Shown one piece after another: positions 37,044 through 46,578 of a stretch of DNA of 64,000 bases. Numbering within the stretch: position 1 is the first letter of the stretch; every line of letters starts with the position of its first letter. Made by a program: the position numbers and the translations under genes. Source of the stretch: Desulfovibrio sp. (GTDB lineage Bacteria; Desulfobacterota; Desulfovibrionia; Desulfovibrionales; Desulfovibrionaceae); NCBI RefSeq assembly GCF_034006445.1, contig NZ_JAVESS010000004.1:1-64000 (forward strand), written 5' to 3'. Under the pieces are notes generated by a model. That model was not told where the DNA came from. It ran no database searches and was given only the letters and a program-made list of their open reading frames with translations.

Positions 37044-37128
37044 GTTTTCTCCTTGTTCTGGGTGTGGTTACAAAATTACTGCGTCATGCCAGGCACTGGG
37101 CGCAGTCCCCTAAAAAACCATCAACGCA

Positions 37129-37156
37129 CTTATACACAGATGATACCACTTGCAAA
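37129..37156 (-). promoter_or_regulatory. possible promoter of gcvT
   Basis: Minus strand TTTGCA (37151-37156), 16 bases, TATAAG (37129-37134). Good -10, fair -35. The leader would be about 80 bases. Confidence 0.4.
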
Positions 37157-37286
37157 GGACGGACACAAGAAGTGTGAAATAATTATCAGCATTCTTTGCG
37201 CACTACGGTTTCGCTCGTAGCACACGCAACACGCTTCAAATATTAATCAAAGTTTTTTTCACGCCTGCCCGTTGTCGTTCAGTTTT

Positions 37287-38273
37287 TTACGCCTGGGCAA
37301 AAAACCTTGTCATAACAGACGGTTCGCAATTGCTGAAATAGCGGGACAAGTCAGCCTGATTCAAAGCGTGTTCCAGGTGTTCCGGTTCTCGTGAAACACC
37401 AATAAGGAGGCGCTCCAACTCTTGAATGCCCTCACCTGCATTGCAGAAAAAATCGCCCAATATTTTACAGGCAGCTATGTGCCCGCCTTTTACGTCCATG
37501 CGCAGTTCAACTGTGCCCCAATCAAAGCGCTGCCGCTTGCGCTCGGTAAAATTGGGCATGGCCCCGTAGTTCCAGCTCCACTGCCGGTATTTTTCATCGG
37601 CCAGCTTTTGGGCCTCGGCCACAAGGGCGTCGTCCACCGTGCCGGGAGCGTCGGCGCAACGGCGCAGCAGGGCCGCTGTCAGAGCCACGATATCACTGCC
37701 GGAACGCCAGTATTCCGAAATATTGCCCACCCGCGACCGCACCGAGGCAACGCCCTTGGAGCGCATTTTTTCCGGGTCCACATTCAAAGCGTCCACAAGC
37801 CGCTCAAAATTCACGTCAATGAGCAGGGTCCCGTGGTGCAGCACCTTGCCCCGCCGCAGCATCTGCCCGCTGCCGGAAATTTTGCGCCCATTGGCCTCAA
37901 TGTCGTTGCGGCCCGACAGCACGGCCTGCACGCCAAGATCGGCCAGCGCAGCGCACACGGGTTCGAGATAACGCCTGAAGTCCACTTTTTCGCGGCCATT
38001 GGCGTGTTCAATAAAGGAAAAATTGAGATTGCCCGTATCGTGGTACACGGCTCCGCCGCCGGTTATACGGCGTACCACAGGCAGATTTTCGCGCCGTATG
38101 AAGTCTGCATTCACTTCATCGGCGGTGCATTGATGGCGGCCCACAATGACCGAGGGGCCATTCTGCCAAAGCAGAAACCAGCCGGGATGACCAGCAGGCA
38201 AGGACTGGAACAGAACTTCTTCAAGCGCAAGGTTAAAGGCTGGATCAAGGGTTGAAAAAGTCAGATGCTCCAT
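37287..38273 (-). CDS. lplA: lipoate-protein ligase A family protein
   Basis: Attaches lipoate (or octanoate) to the lysine of carrier proteins such as GcvH. 328 residues, the length of LplA with a C-terminal accessory domain. Key segments are PAFNLALEEVL, VIVGRHQCTADEVN (about residues 48-61), VRRITGGGAVYHDTGNLNFSF (the RRxxGGGxVxHD motif, about 71-91) and the lysine-bearing GRKISGSGQMLRRGKVLHHGTLL. AGGAG is 5 bases before the ATG. Its place just upstream of gcvT-gcvH suggests that it serves GcvH. Confidence 0.93.
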   Translation of the reverse strand: MEHLTFSTLDPAFNLALEEVLFQSLPAGHPGWFLLWQNGPSVIVGRHQCTADEVNADFIRRENLPVVRRITGGGAVYHDTGNLNFSFIEHANGREKVDFRRYLEPVCAALADLGVQAVLSGRNDIEANGRKISGSGQMLRRGKVLHHGTLLIDVNFERLVDALNVDPEKMRSKGVASVRSRVGNISEYWRSGSDIVALTAALLRRCADAPGTVDDALVAEAQKLADEKYRQWSWNYGAMPNFTERKRQRFDWGTVELRMDVKGGHIAACKILGDFFCNAGEGIQELERLLIGVSREPEHLEHALNQADLSRYFSNCEPSVMTRFFAQA

Positions 38274-38284
38274 GCTTTCTCCTC

Positions 38285-38409
38285 TAGAGCATTTAACACT
38301 TGAAATGCTCGCGTACGGCAGGCAAAAGCCCGCCTACTCGCATTTCGTGGCAAGGATTTTCAGAAAAATCCTTGCAGAGCATTTAACTCATTTCATTCGT
38401 AAACTGCTC
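38285..38409. repeat. dispersed structured repeat family P, copy 2
   Basis: AGAGCATTTAACACTTGAAATGC through GTACGGCAGGC, TCGCATTTCG, the GCAAGGATTTTC/AAAATCCTTGC hairpin and AGAGCATTTAACTCATTTCAT. It is almost identical, in inverted orientation, to the copy at 49646-49768. It begins right at the ribosome-binding region of lplA. The rest of the gap to 38662 shows no gene, only G-rich (GGGGGGGGGAA) and C-rich runs. Confidence 0.8.
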
Positions 38410-38662
38410 CAAAAAAGAGAATGCCGTTCTTCGGGTGGCAAGGTCAAGAGAGCGGGAGGATATTTCCAAGATTATTGACAAAATTTATCAAGGCATCAAG
38501 GATTTCGCCCTGCTCCGAGCCTGTGCCGGGGCATGGCGCGGAGCAAGTCTGGGCATGGCGCGGGGCAGGCGCGGGGTACGGCTTTTTTTCGTGAGCGCGC
38601 GATCCAGTGTCCATTTCGGGGGGGGGGAACCTCCGCCCGCGCCCATTCAAGACGGCTTTGCG

Positions 38663-39427
38663 CTAGCCCGCGTCCGCAAGGGCACGGGCCACGGCCTCGC
38701 CGTCCACCTGCCCGCGCTCAAAAACTTGCTGCACACGGCCTTCCGCCATGATGACCAGCCGCTCTCCCAGGCGCACGGCCTGCTCCGGATTGTGCGAAAC
38801 CACCAGCAGCGGATACTCGGAGGCAAGACGCAAAAGCAGGCTTTCAATCTCCTCCGTGGCATGAACGTCCAGGGATGCCGTGGGCTCGTCCAGCAACAGC
38901 ATGGCCGGCTCCAGAGCCAGCGCCCGCGCCAGGCAGAGGCGCTGCTGCTGCCCGCCGGAAAGTCGATCCGCAGGCGTATCAAGGCGGTCTTTGACCTCCT
39001 CCCACAGGCCCACGCTCACGAGCGCCTCACGGGTTTTCAGGCCGCGCTCCTTTTCGGGCAGGCCCGCCACCACTTCAAGGGGCAGGGCAAGGTTGCGTTC
39101 CACGCTGACGGGCAGGACGTTGGGCGTCTGAAAAACCATGCCCACCAGACGGCGAAGTTGCGCCAGCGGGCGCACGGACACGCCGGGCGCGGGATATATG
39201 GCTTCAAGCCCGCGCCCAAGATCAAGCTCCACCACGCCCGAGGTGCGGCAGTGAAAAAAAGTCTCGTTCAGACGGTTCAAGGCGCGCAGCAAGGTGGTCT
39301 TGCCCGAACCGGAACGCCCGGCAAGCACGGTGATGCCCCGCCCGGGGGCCTCCATGCGGACATTGTGCAGCACCTGCTGCTGCCCGAAATACACGCACAG
39401 ATCATTGATGCGAACCGCAGAACTCAC
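38663..39427 (-). CDS. pstB: phosphate ABC transporter ATP-binding protein
   Basis: ATPase of the high-affinity phosphate importer. 254 residues from the GTG at 39427, which overlaps the pstA stop by 4 bases. Walker A AGRSGSGKTTLLRALN (about residues 33-48), signature LSGGQQQRLCLARALA (about 150-165), Walker B AMLLLDEPTASLD, and the switch histidine in LLVVSHNPEQAVR. PstB proteins usually carry RALNRLNE, present here as LLRALNRLNETF. It is slightly divergent from textbook PstB (LVVSHNPEQA instead of IVTHNMQQA), but the operon context makes phosphate the best substrate. Confidence 0.9.
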   Translation of the reverse strand: MSSAVRINDLCVYFGQQQVLHNVRMEAPGRGITVLAGRSGSGKTTLLRALNRLNETFFHCRTSGVVELDLGRGLEAIYPAPGVSVRPLAQLRRLVGMVFQTPNVLPVSVERNLALPLEVVAGLPEKERGLKTREALVSVGLWEEVKDRLDTPADRLSGGQQQRLCLARALALEPAMLLLDEPTASLDVHATEEIESLLLRLASEYPLLVVSHNPEQAVRLGERLVIMAEGRVQQVFERGQVDGEAVARALADAG

Positions 39428-40311
39428 GCTACCCCCTGCCAGCGCTGGCGAAAGCGCTTTTCCATACGCCGGGCGCAAAAAAGCAGGGCCGACGACAGCA
39501 AAAGCAGCACCAGAGCCGCTCCGAAACCGCGCAGCAATTCGTCCGTATTCTGGTACTGCGCAGCGGTATAGTAAATGGAAAAAGGCAAAGCCTCAAACTT
39601 GTCCGCCAGCCCGCCGGGCAGTCCGGCATTGGCCACAACGCCCGTAAGCATGATCACCGCCGTGTCTTCGGCTGCCCTGCCCGTGGCCAGCAGCACGCCA
39701 CCCCATATGCCAGGCCCGGCGGCAGGCAGCAGAACCCTGCGGGCAAGCTGCCGCCGGGTAAAGCCCAGCGCGGCTCCTGTGAGGCGCAGACTGTCGGGCA
39801 CAGCCTCCAGAGCTTCACAGGTGGTGGTCACAATGACCGGCAACACCAGAAGGGCCAGGCAGCAGGCCGAGAGCAGCAGGGACGTGTTGGCTCCGGGCCA
39901 GACGGAATGACGCAGAAAAAGTATGAGCGTAAAGCCGAAAAGCCCCATGACGATGGAAGGCGTGCCCGCCAGTACATCCATGGCCAGACGGATGCGCCCG
40001 GCCTGACGCGCCGGAGCGAATTCCGCCAGATACAGACCGCAGCCCACGCCGGGAAAAAGGGCCAGCGCCATGGTCAGGCCCACGAGATACAGGGTTCCCG
40101 CGCAGGCTGGCCACAGTCCGTCCCACACAGGGCGGCGTCCCAGCAGGGCGTCCAGGGGCGGCACGTCGCCAAAAAGCAGATGGCTGCCCAACTGCGGAGC
40201 GCCCTTGACGGTCAGAAAGCCCAATAGAAAAAGCACGGCCGCACATGGGATGACGGCACAGGCGCGCAACAGCCAGCGCATGCACATCTGCACAAGAGCG
40301 CCGCGCCTCAT
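39424..40311 (-). CDS. pstA: phosphate ABC transporter permease PstA
   Basis: Inner-membrane channel subunit, 295 residues with about six helices. The permease motif is GGVLLATGRAAEDTAVIMLTG (about residues 204-224), matching the PstA GxxLaxaRaxGETAPLLfT pattern, and the central VLAGTPSIVMGLFGFTLILF is the PstA/PstC GVPSIVxGLF segment. The gene overlaps pstC upstream and pstB downstream by 4 bases each. Confidence 0.92.
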   Translation of the reverse strand: MRRGALVQMCMRWLLRACAVIPCAAVLFLLGFLTVKGAPQLGSHLLFGDVPPLDALLGRRPVWDGLWPACAGTLYLVGLTMALALFPGVGCGLYLAEFAPARQAGRIRLAMDVLAGTPSIVMGLFGFTLILFLRHSVWPGANTSLLLSACCLALLVLPVIVTTTCEALEAVPDSLRLTGAALGFTRRQLARRVLLPAAGPGIWGGVLLATGRAAEDTAVIMLTGVVANAGLPGGLADKFEALPFSIYYTAAQYQNTDELLRGFGAALVLLLLSSALLFCARRMEKRFRQRWQGVA

Positions 40312-41270
40312 GCCGACGCCTCATGCTGCGACGTGGCCGTCGTTTCGTTCTTCCGGCTGACAAGTCGACGCAAGGCCAGGCTTGCCGCCGTATTGACCGC
40401 CAGCAGAACGAGTCCTGCCACAAAAAGGGAATTGTACGCCGCCCCGCCCACCTCATTGGCCGTGACCAGAGCCATGTGCGCCGTGAGGCTGCGCATGCTT
40501 TCGGCCAGGCCGCCGGGCACGTGCGTGGCGTTGCCCGCCAGCATGAGCGGAATGAGCGTGTCGCCCACGGCCCTGCCAAAGCCCAGCACAGCGGCGCTGG
40601 CCAGATTGCGGCCAGATCGGGGCAGCACAAAAAGGCGCACCAGGTCAAAACGGCTGAAACCCATGGCCAGGCCCCAGGGGCAAAGCCGCTCAAACCGCGG
40701 TCGCAGGCCCGCCATCAGGATCAGCGTCATGGTTGGCAAAATCAGCAGAACCAGCATCACGCCAGCGGCGGCCAGACACATGCCAGTGCCGCCCAGCAGC
40801 GCCCGCGCAAAGGGCGTCAGCAGAAAAACGGCGGCAAAACCGTACACAACCGTGGGCACCGTGGTCATGAAGCGCACAAGGGATTCTGTAAAGCGAACCA
40901 GGGGCTGCAGGGCGGGAGATTCTTCGGTAAGCAGCCAGCAGCTCAGGCCCACGGCCAGAGGCCAGCCCAGCAGCAGGGCCACTGCGGCAAGGGCCAGAGA
41001 CCCCACGCACATGGGCAGGATGCCGAACCTCCCCTGCGTGGGCTGCCAGACCCAGTCAAGGGGGCCGCCGGGGCCGGGAAGTCTTATGGCGGGCAGGGCT
41101 GCCATGACGACCATGGCAAAAAGCAGCACCACGGCCAGCACTGCCACCCATACCGACAGGCGCAGGGCAAGGCCCGGACTGTCCGTATGATCCGCCGTTT
41201 GCAGGCCCGCAGGCGGAAGCGCCGCAGCGCTCCCGCCTTGAAGGGCTGACGTAGCCCTATTTTTTGACAT
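40308..41270 (-). CDS. pstC: phosphate ABC transporter permease PstC
   Basis: Partner permease of PstA, 320 residues. After a Ser/Ala/Gly-rich N-terminal tail (about residues 1-35) come six helices, with FMTTVPTVVYGFAAVFLL (the vPSVVyGl motif) and LGFGRAVGDTLIPLMLAGN (the permease EAA-like GfGRAxGET loop; here GD). I chose the ATG at 41270, 14 bases inside pstS. There is no ribosome-binding site, so coupled translation from pstS is likely. Confidence 0.9.
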   Translation of the reverse strand: MSKNRATSALQGGSAAALPPAGLQTADHTDSPGLALRLSVWVAVLAVVLLFAMVVMAALPAIRLPGPGGPLDWVWQPTQGRFGILPMCVGSLALAAVALLLGWPLAVGLSCWLLTEESPALQPLVRFTESLVRFMTTVPTVVYGFAAVFLLTPFARALLGGTGMCLAAAGVMLVLLILPTMTLILMAGLRPRFERLCPWGLAMGFSRFDLVRLFVLPRSGRNLASAAVLGFGRAVGDTLIPLMLAGNATHVPGGLAESMRSLTAHMALVTANEVGGAAYNSLFVAGLVLLAVNTAASLALRRLVSRKNETTATSQHEASA

Positions 41271-42093
41271 AGGGGATGTAGCCAGCCTTGGACACAATCT
41301 CCTGCCCGGCAGGAGTAAAGATGTAGTCCACAAAGCCCCTGGTGATGCCCTGGGGCTCGCCCTTGGTGTTCATGTACAGCAGGCGGGTGACGGTGTACTG
41401 CCCGGAGGCGGCGTTTTCCTGGCTGGGGGCCATGCCGTCCACGCTTACGCCCTTGATGCTCTTGTCCAGGTGGCCGATGCCCACATAGCCGACGGCGTTG
41501 GGATCCTGACTGATGGCGGTTTTCATGGCTCCGTTGGAATTGACCACATTGGCCGCCGCGGCGGATGCGCCCTTGTCCAGAGCGCGCTCTTCAAAGGTCT
41601 CGCGGGTGCCGCTGCCGTCTTCGCGCACATAGAGGGATATGGGGGCGTCAGCGCCGCCCACTTCCTTCCAGTTGGCGATCTTGCCGGAGAAAATATCCTT
41701 GATCTGGGCCTTGGTCAGCCCCTCGACCCTGTTGCCCGGGTTGACGGCCACGGCCACGCCGTCAATGGCGAAAGGAAAGGACACGAGGCCGTACTTTTCC
41801 ACTTCAGCAGGCTTGAGGGCGCGGCCAGTATTGCCGATCTGCACAATGCCCTCGCCCACCTTCTGCACGCCCACGCCGGAACCGCCGCCGGCCACGGTGA
41901 TGCGCACGGCGGGGTTGGCCTCCATAATCTGCCTGGCGGCTTCCTTCATAACAGGGATGTGGGCAGTGCCGCCCGCGATGTCGATAACGCCCTTCTGGCC
42001 CTTGAAGGCGTCCAGGGGCGCTGCCGGAGCGGCGGCCAGGGCCGTGCCCATGCCGCACAAAAGCAAAAGGGCCGCGAGGATTCCACGTTTCAT
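41257..42093 (-). CDS. pstS: phosphate ABC transporter substrate-binding protein
   Basis: Periplasmic phosphate receptor, 278 residues. A signal peptide (AALLLLCGMGTALAAAPAA) ends near residue 21. Phosphate-binding loops typical of the family are AGGTAHIPVMKEAA, ITVAGGGSGVGVQKVGEG (about 64-81) and YVREDGSGTRETFEE (about 155-169); the second ends with INTGR-type IGNTGRALK. First gene of pstSCAB. The upstream region has GTCAGGTG sites that could bind a regulator; I see no clear Pho box. Confidence 0.93.
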   Translation of the reverse strand: MKRGILAALLLLCGMGTALAAAPAAPLDAFKGQKGVIDIAGGTAHIPVMKEAARQIMEANPAVRITVAGGGSGVGVQKVGEGIVQIGNTGRALKPAEVEKYGLVSFPFAIDGVAVAVNPGNRVEGLTKAQIKDIFSGKIANWKEVGGADAPISLYVREDGSGTRETFEERALDKGASAAAANVVNSNGAMKTAISQDPNAVGYVGIGHLDKSIKGVSVDGMAPSQENAASGQYTVTRLLYMNTKGEPQGITRGFVDYIFTPAGQEIVSKAGYIPYVKK

Positions 42094-42552
42094 GATTGTC
42101 TCCTACGGTTAGCGTGAACGGGTGGCGCGCATGCGCCGCACAACACAACAATTGGCGTGACCACGCCGCCGGGAGTCAGGTGTAAGGAAGAAGCCGCCCT
42201 CGCAGACAGCATAAAGGCTATCCGCTACCAGAGCGCGGGAGACATCCAGCCCCACCTGACTAACGGTCAGGTGACGCCCAAAAAACGGAACAGGGATGCT
42301 TTTGCGGTCGCGGATTCCACAAAAAACAGGGAGCCGCGCCAGCACTGCCTCCACAGAGAGGGAGTCGAAGTGTTGCAAAAGTCAACCATGGCAAAAACAG
42401 TATCCGAGGGGTTTTATCTGGTCAAGCGAGGTAACATGCGCTTTCGCGCGCTGTTTCTGTGCAGGACGCCCAGGGCCGCCCGCGCGGCGCGGGGTGGCAA
42501 GTTTGCCCGCGCGAAAAAGGGACGCCTCCTGACCGGCCCGCGCGGCGCGCAT
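42094..42552 (-). promoter_or_regulatory. pstS upstream region with GTCAGGTG inverted repeats
   Basis: The 459-bp gap before tatD has no gene. CACCTGAC-taacg-GTCAGGTG (42253-42273) is a perfect 8-bp-arm inverted repeat, and a third GTCAGGTG lies at 42175-42182. Nearer pstS is the palindrome GGCGTG-ac-CACGCC (42154-42167). No -35/-10 pair is convincing. Confidence 0.4.
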
Positions 42553-43374
42553 CTACAGGCCGAAAAAGCGGCGGGCGTTGTTCCCGCACACGCGCCAGAC
42601 CTCTTCCGGCTCCTGCCCGCGCGCCTCGGCCACGGAGCGGGCCGTAAATACCGTAAACGCGGGTTCGTTGCGCTTGCCGCGCCAGGGCAGGGGCGCGAGA
42701 TAGGGAGCGTCGGTTTCCAGCATGAGGCGGTCGGCAGGGATCAGGGCCACAGCCTGCCGTAGTTCTTCATTGGCCTTATAGGTAACAGGGCCGGGAACCG
42801 AGATATGCCAGCCGTTGCCAAGGATGCGCGCGGCCATGTCCGGCCCCTTGCCAAAGCAGTGCCACAGCAGGGGGTAATCCTTGAATCCCTGCGATTCCAG
42901 AACCATAAGGGTTTCTTCTTCAGCCTCGCGGCAATGGATCACCACAGGCCGCCCCACTTCACGCGCCAGATGCAACTGGGTGGTAAAGGCCTCATACTGC
43001 ACCTCGCGGGGGCAGTCGTCCCAATAAAAATCCAGCCCTATCTCGCCCACCGCTTTCAGGCGAGGGTCTTCGGCAAAGGCGCGGCGCATGGCCTCAAGCG
43101 CCTGCGGCGTGCAGCCCAGCCCGTGGCAGGGATGGATGCCCAGCAGAAAAAACACCTGCGGGTGCGCCTCGAAATACTGCCGCCTGGCGGCGAAGTCTTC
43201 CGGCCCCAGAAAGACGTTGCCCACTTGGGCCACGCCGCAGGCGCGGGCGCGCTCAAGCACTGCCTCACGGTCCTGGTCAAATTCCTCGCCGTCCAGATGG
43301 GCGTGGCTGTCCACGCCTTCAGGCGGCAACGCCACGGTAAGGGGATCAATACGTTCAACGGATTTCTTGGACAT
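42553..43374 (-). CDS. TatD family metal-dependent hydrolase
   Basis: A 273-residue TIM-barrel nuclease/hydrolase of the TatD (YcfH) type in the cytosol. Metal-ligand motifs are GVDSHAHLDGEEF (His-x-His near residue 21), GEIGLDFYWDD (Glu), PVVIHCREAEEETL (His), LLWHCFGKG (His) and LMLETDAPYLAP (Asp). I chose the ATG at 43374 with GAGG four bases upstream; the frame is open 19 codons further but without a better site. It is transcribed divergently from the UDP-glucuronate decarboxylase gene. Confidence 0.92.
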   Translation of the reverse strand: MSKKSVERIDPLTVALPPEGVDSHAHLDGEEFDQDREAVLERARACGVAQVGNVFLGPEDFAARRQYFEAHPQVFFLLGIHPCHGLGCTPQALEAMRRAFAEDPRLKAVGEIGLDFYWDDCPREVQYEAFTTQLHLAREVGRPVVIHCREAEEETLMVLESQGFKDYPLLWHCFGKGPDMAARILGNGWHISVPGPVTYKANEELRQAVALIPADRLMLETDAPYLAPLPWRGKRNEPAFTVFTARSVAEARGQEPEEVWRVCGNNARRFFGL

Positions 43375-43464
43375 GCGTACCTCGCGCCGATACATAGCAA
43401 CGCGTGCGGTCAAGGGCAAGTCGCCGCCCATGCCGTACGTATATCCATATGGCCGTGAACGTCA

Positions 43465-43493
43465 TTGCCAAGCATGGATAATAGGACTATGCT
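43465..43493 (+). promoter_or_regulatory. sigma-70-type promoter of the UDP-glucuronate decarboxylase gene
   Basis: TTGCCA (43465-43470), 17 bases, TATGCT (43488-43493), in the 173-bp gap between tatD and the decarboxylase gene. The start would be near 43500. Confidence 0.55.
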
Positions 43494-43547
43494 TAAGCGT
43501 TTTTGTAGCACCAACGCATGATCCAACAATATCTTCCCGGGGGAAAT

Positions 43548-44504
43548 ATGCATCTCCGCAAACGTATACTTGTTACAGGCGGTTCAGGCTTTCTGGGTTC
43601 TCACCTGTGTGAAAGACTGCTCAACGAAGGCCACGAGGTTCTCTGCCTGGACAACTTTTTTTCCAGCGCCCGCGCCAATGTTGAAGAATTCCTCGACAAC
43701 AGAAGGTTTGAACTCATCCGCCATGATGTGACCTTTCCCCTCTACGTGGAAGTGGACGAAATCTACAATCTGGCCTGCCCGGCCTCGCCCATACACTATC
43801 AGCACGACCCCGTGCAGACCATCAAGACCTGCGTTCACGGGGCCATCAACATGCTGGGCCTGGCCAAGCGGCTCAAGGCGCGCATCTATCAGGCTTCCAC
43901 CAGCGAAGTGTACGGCGACCCCGAAATCCATCCGCAGCCCGAGGACTACTGGGGCCACGTGAACCCCAACGGCATCCGCTCCTGCTACGACGAAGGCAAG
44001 CGTTGCGCCGAAGCCCTGTTTTTCGCCTACTGGCGTCAGGGCGGCCTGCCCATCAAGGTGGGACGCATCTTCAACACCTACGGCCCCAAGATGCACCCCA
44101 ACGACGGGCGTGTGGTGTCCAACTTCATTATCCAGGCGCTCAAGGGCGAAGCCATCACCATTTACGGCGATGGCAGCCAGACGCGCTCCTTCTGCTATGT
44201 GGATGATCTCATCGAATGCATGGTGCGCTTCATGGCCTCGCCGGAAGATTTCATCGGCCCCATGAACATGGGCAACCCCGGTGAATTCACCATCCGCGAA
44301 CTGGCTGAAAAGGTTGTGGAAATGACAGGCAGCAAATCGGTCATCAGCTACGAACCGCTGCCCTGCGACGACCCCAAGCAGCGCAAGCCCGACATCACCC
44401 TTGCCCGTGAAAAACTGGGCTGGGAGCCTCAGGTCAAGCTCGAAGACGGCCTGAAAAAAACCATTGCGCACTTTGAGGATATGCTGAAACAGGGCATGGC
44501 CTAA
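43548..44504 (+). CDS. UDP-glucuronate decarboxylase (UDP-xylose synthase), extended SDR
   Basis: Converts UDP-glucuronate to UDP-xylose, a precursor of surface glycans. 318 residues. Rossmann motif [19 protein letters not shown] near the start, then [19 protein letters not shown] (typical of the UXS family), the active-site [11 protein letters not shown] (Tyr-x3-Lys, about residues 146-156), and [19 protein letters not shown]. The ATG at 43548 has GGGGGA 4 bases upstream; an in-frame ATG at 43518 is the alternative. Only 25 bp separate it from the Hyf-like cluster. Confidence 0.92.
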   Translation: MHLRKRILVTGGSGFLGSHLCERLLNEGHEVLCLDNFFSSARANVEEFLDNRRFELIRHDVTFPLYVEVDEIYNLACPASPIHYQHDPVQTIKTCVHGAINMLGLAKRLKARIYQASTSEVYGDPEIHPQPEDYWGHVNPNGIRSCYDEGKRCAEALFFAYWRQGGLPIKVGRIFNTYGPKMHPNDGRVVSNFIIQALKGEAITIYGDGSQTRSFCYVDDLIECMVRFMASPEDFIGPMNMGNPGEFTIRELAEKVVEMTGSKSVISYEPLPCDDPKQRKPDITLAREKLGWEPQVKLEDGLKKTIAHFEDMLKQGMA

Positions 44505-44529
44505 ACGCCGTCCGCAACCCCCGGATGCC

Positions 44530-46578
44530 ATGACGCTCTTTATCATAACCCTGCTCATCCTGGCGGCCGCAGCCGCCGGAACGGCACTGCTGGCTTTTTT
44601 GCCGCCAACGGCGGGCAATGGCCGCGCCGCCAACCTGCTGGGCTCCTGCGGAGCCGCAGCAGGTTGCGTGGCTGGCCTGTGCGCCCTGGCGTTTTCCCCC
44701 TGGAGCGAGGCTGTCTCGTTAAGCCTGCCATGGGGACTGCCCATAGGAGCCTGTACCCTGGGGCTTGACCCCCTGAGCAGGGTCTTCCTGCTGCCGGTCT
44801 TTGGGCTGGGTTTTGTATGCGCCATTTCCGGCGGCATTGCCCTGCGCCATGAGCAGTCGCAGGAGCACAACCTGGCAGCCCACTGGTTCTTCTATCTGCT
44901 GCTGCTTCTGGGCCTGGCGCTCGTCATGGCCGCACGCGATGCCGTGCTCTTCATGCTGTCGTGGGAGCTCATGTCTCTCGCGCCCTTTTTTCTCATCGAC
45001 TTTAACGACGGCGACCGTAAGGTGCGCGACGCTTCATGGGTCTACCTTGTGGCGGCCCATCTTGGCGCGGTGGCCCTCATGGCCTTTTTTGTCCTGCTCT
45101 GGCAAAGCACGGGCACCACGTCCCTTGATGCCCTGCAAGGCGGCGGCGTCATGCTGGGAGTGGTGCGCGACGCTGGCCCCCACGTGCTGACGGCCCTTTT
45201 TGTGCTGGCTGTTCTGGGCTTTGGAGCCAAGATGGGCCTTGCGCCCATGCACGTCTGGCTTCCGGAAGCGCACCCGGCCGCCCCCAGTCACGTGTCTGCC
45301 CTGCTTTCGGGGGCCATGATCAACGCTGGCCTTTACGGCATCATCCGCAGCCTGGGCATGCTGGCCACTCCGGGCGCAGCCCCCGAATGGTGGGGCTGGG
45401 CCTTGTTGCTTGTGGGCCTGGGCACGGGCCTCATGGGTATTTTAAAAGCTCTGGGGCAGAGCAACCTCAAACGCCTGCTGGCCTATTCCAGCGTTGAAAA
45501 CATGGGCCTCATGCTCATGGGCGTGGGTGCGAGCCTTATTGGCCTTTCCTGCGGCAACGCCTGGATTGCGACCCTGGGCCTGGCAGGCTGCCTCATGCAC
45601 ATGCTGAATCACGCAGGCTTCAAGGGGCTGCTTTTTCTGTGCGCGGGCGAAGTGCTGCACGCCACGGGCACGGTGCGTATGGGACTGCTCGGCGGATTAC
45701 AGAAGCGCCTGCCGCTGCTGGGCGCGGCCTTTGCCCTCGGCGCGGCCGCCATTGCCTGTCTGCCGCCGCTCAATGGCTTTGCGGGCGAACTTGTGCTGGC
45801 GCTCTCCCTTCTGGACGGCCCCGCCCTTCCCGGCCTTGAACGCCAGGTAGGGCTTCTGCTGGCGCTGGTGGGCCTCGCCCTCATCAGCGGACTTGCGGCC
45901 GCCCTTTACGCCAAGGCTTACGGCATCACCTTTCTTGGCGAGCCCCGCACCGGTTTTGCGGCCAATGCGCGCCCTCTGGGCTGGAAGACCCTCTGGCCTC
46001 TGGCGCTGCCCGCCGCCGTCTGCGTGATTGGCGGGCTGGCGGCTCCGATGTTTTTTGACCTTGCCTCCATGACGGGCCTTGCCGCGCTGCCCATGCCCAA
46101 CGACATGCAGGCCGCAGCCGCAGCAGGGCAGGATCAGGCACGCACCAGCCTCGCCATGGTGTCGCTGGTGTGTTCCATCGCCCTCGGGCTCTCCCTCGCG
46201 GGCATTATCCTGCGCAAAAGAATGCTCCGGCGGCGCAGCGTGACGTCCATGCCCACATGGGGCTGCGGCTACCAGGGCGGTTCGGCGCGCATCCAGTACA
46301 CGGATGCCGGATTCTCCGAACCGCTGGGCAAAATTTTTGCGCCGGGCATGGGGCTTAACGTGCGCATGAACCTTGATTCCCGTCTGTTTCCCCAAAGCGG
46401 TTCCCTGAGCGTCTCTGCGCCGGACCGCCTGCGCAACGGCTTTTACACCCCCCTGTTCGAGGCTGTGGAACGCTTGTGCAATGCCTGCAAAATCATACAG
46501 CACGGCAAGATCCACCTCTATATCCTGTATATCCTCGCCACTGTGGTGGGCCTGCTTATCTGGGGGCTGAGCGCATGA
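44530..46578 (+). CDS. hyfB: HyfB-like proton-antiporter subunit of an Ehr/Hyf-type complex
   Basis: A 682-residue membrane protein of the Mrp-antiporter/NuoL family with about 15 or more helices. The key charged residues of the ion path are in FMLSWELMSLAPFFLI (Glu) and GFGAKMGLAPMHVWLPEAHPAAPSHVSALLSG (Lys and His, about residues 238-268), then LKRLLAYSSVENMGLMLMG. In hydrogenase-4 and Ehr complexes this subunit translocates H+ or Na+. It is first of six genes in one direction (44530-52556), and its end overlaps the next gene by 4 bases. Follows the UDP-glucuronate decarboxylase by 25 bp without a visible promoter. Confidence 0.9.
   Translation: MTLFIITLLILAAAAAGTALLAFLPPTAGNGRAANLLGSCGAAAGCVAGLCALAFSPWSEAVSLSLPWGLPIGACTLGLDPLSRVFLLPVFGLGFVCAISGGIALRHEQSQEHNLAAHWFFYLLLLLGLALVMAARDAVLFMLSWELMSLAPFFLIDFNDGDRKVRDASWVYLVAAHLGAVALMAFFVLLWQSTGTTSLDALQGGGVMLGVVRDAGPHVLTALFVLAVLGFGAKMGLAPMHVWLPEAHPAAPSHVSALLSGAMINAGLYGIIRSLGMLATPGAAPEWWGWALLLVGLGTGLMGILKALGQSNLKRLLAYSSVENMGLMLMGVGASLIGLSCGNAWIATLGLAGCLMHMLNHAGFKGLLFLCAGEVLHATGTVRMGLLGGLQKRLPLLGAAFALGAAAIACLPPLNGFAGELVLALSLLDGPALPGLERQVGLLLALVGLALISGLAAALYAKAYGITFLGEPRTGFAANARPLGWKTLWPLALPAAVCVIGGLAAPMFFDLASMTGLAALPMPNDMQAAAAAGQDQARTSLAMVSLVCSIALGLSLAGIILRKRMLRRRSVTSMPTWGCGYQGGSARIQYTDAGFSEPLGKIFAPGMGLNVRMNLDSRLFPQSGSLSVSAPDRLRNGFYTPLFEAVERLCNACKIIQHGKIHLYILYILATVVGLLIWGLSA

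Noticed and set aside
37044-37286. Glycine riboswitch before gcvT
   Set aside because: I looked for the conserved GGAGAG-type cores of the aptamer and found none.
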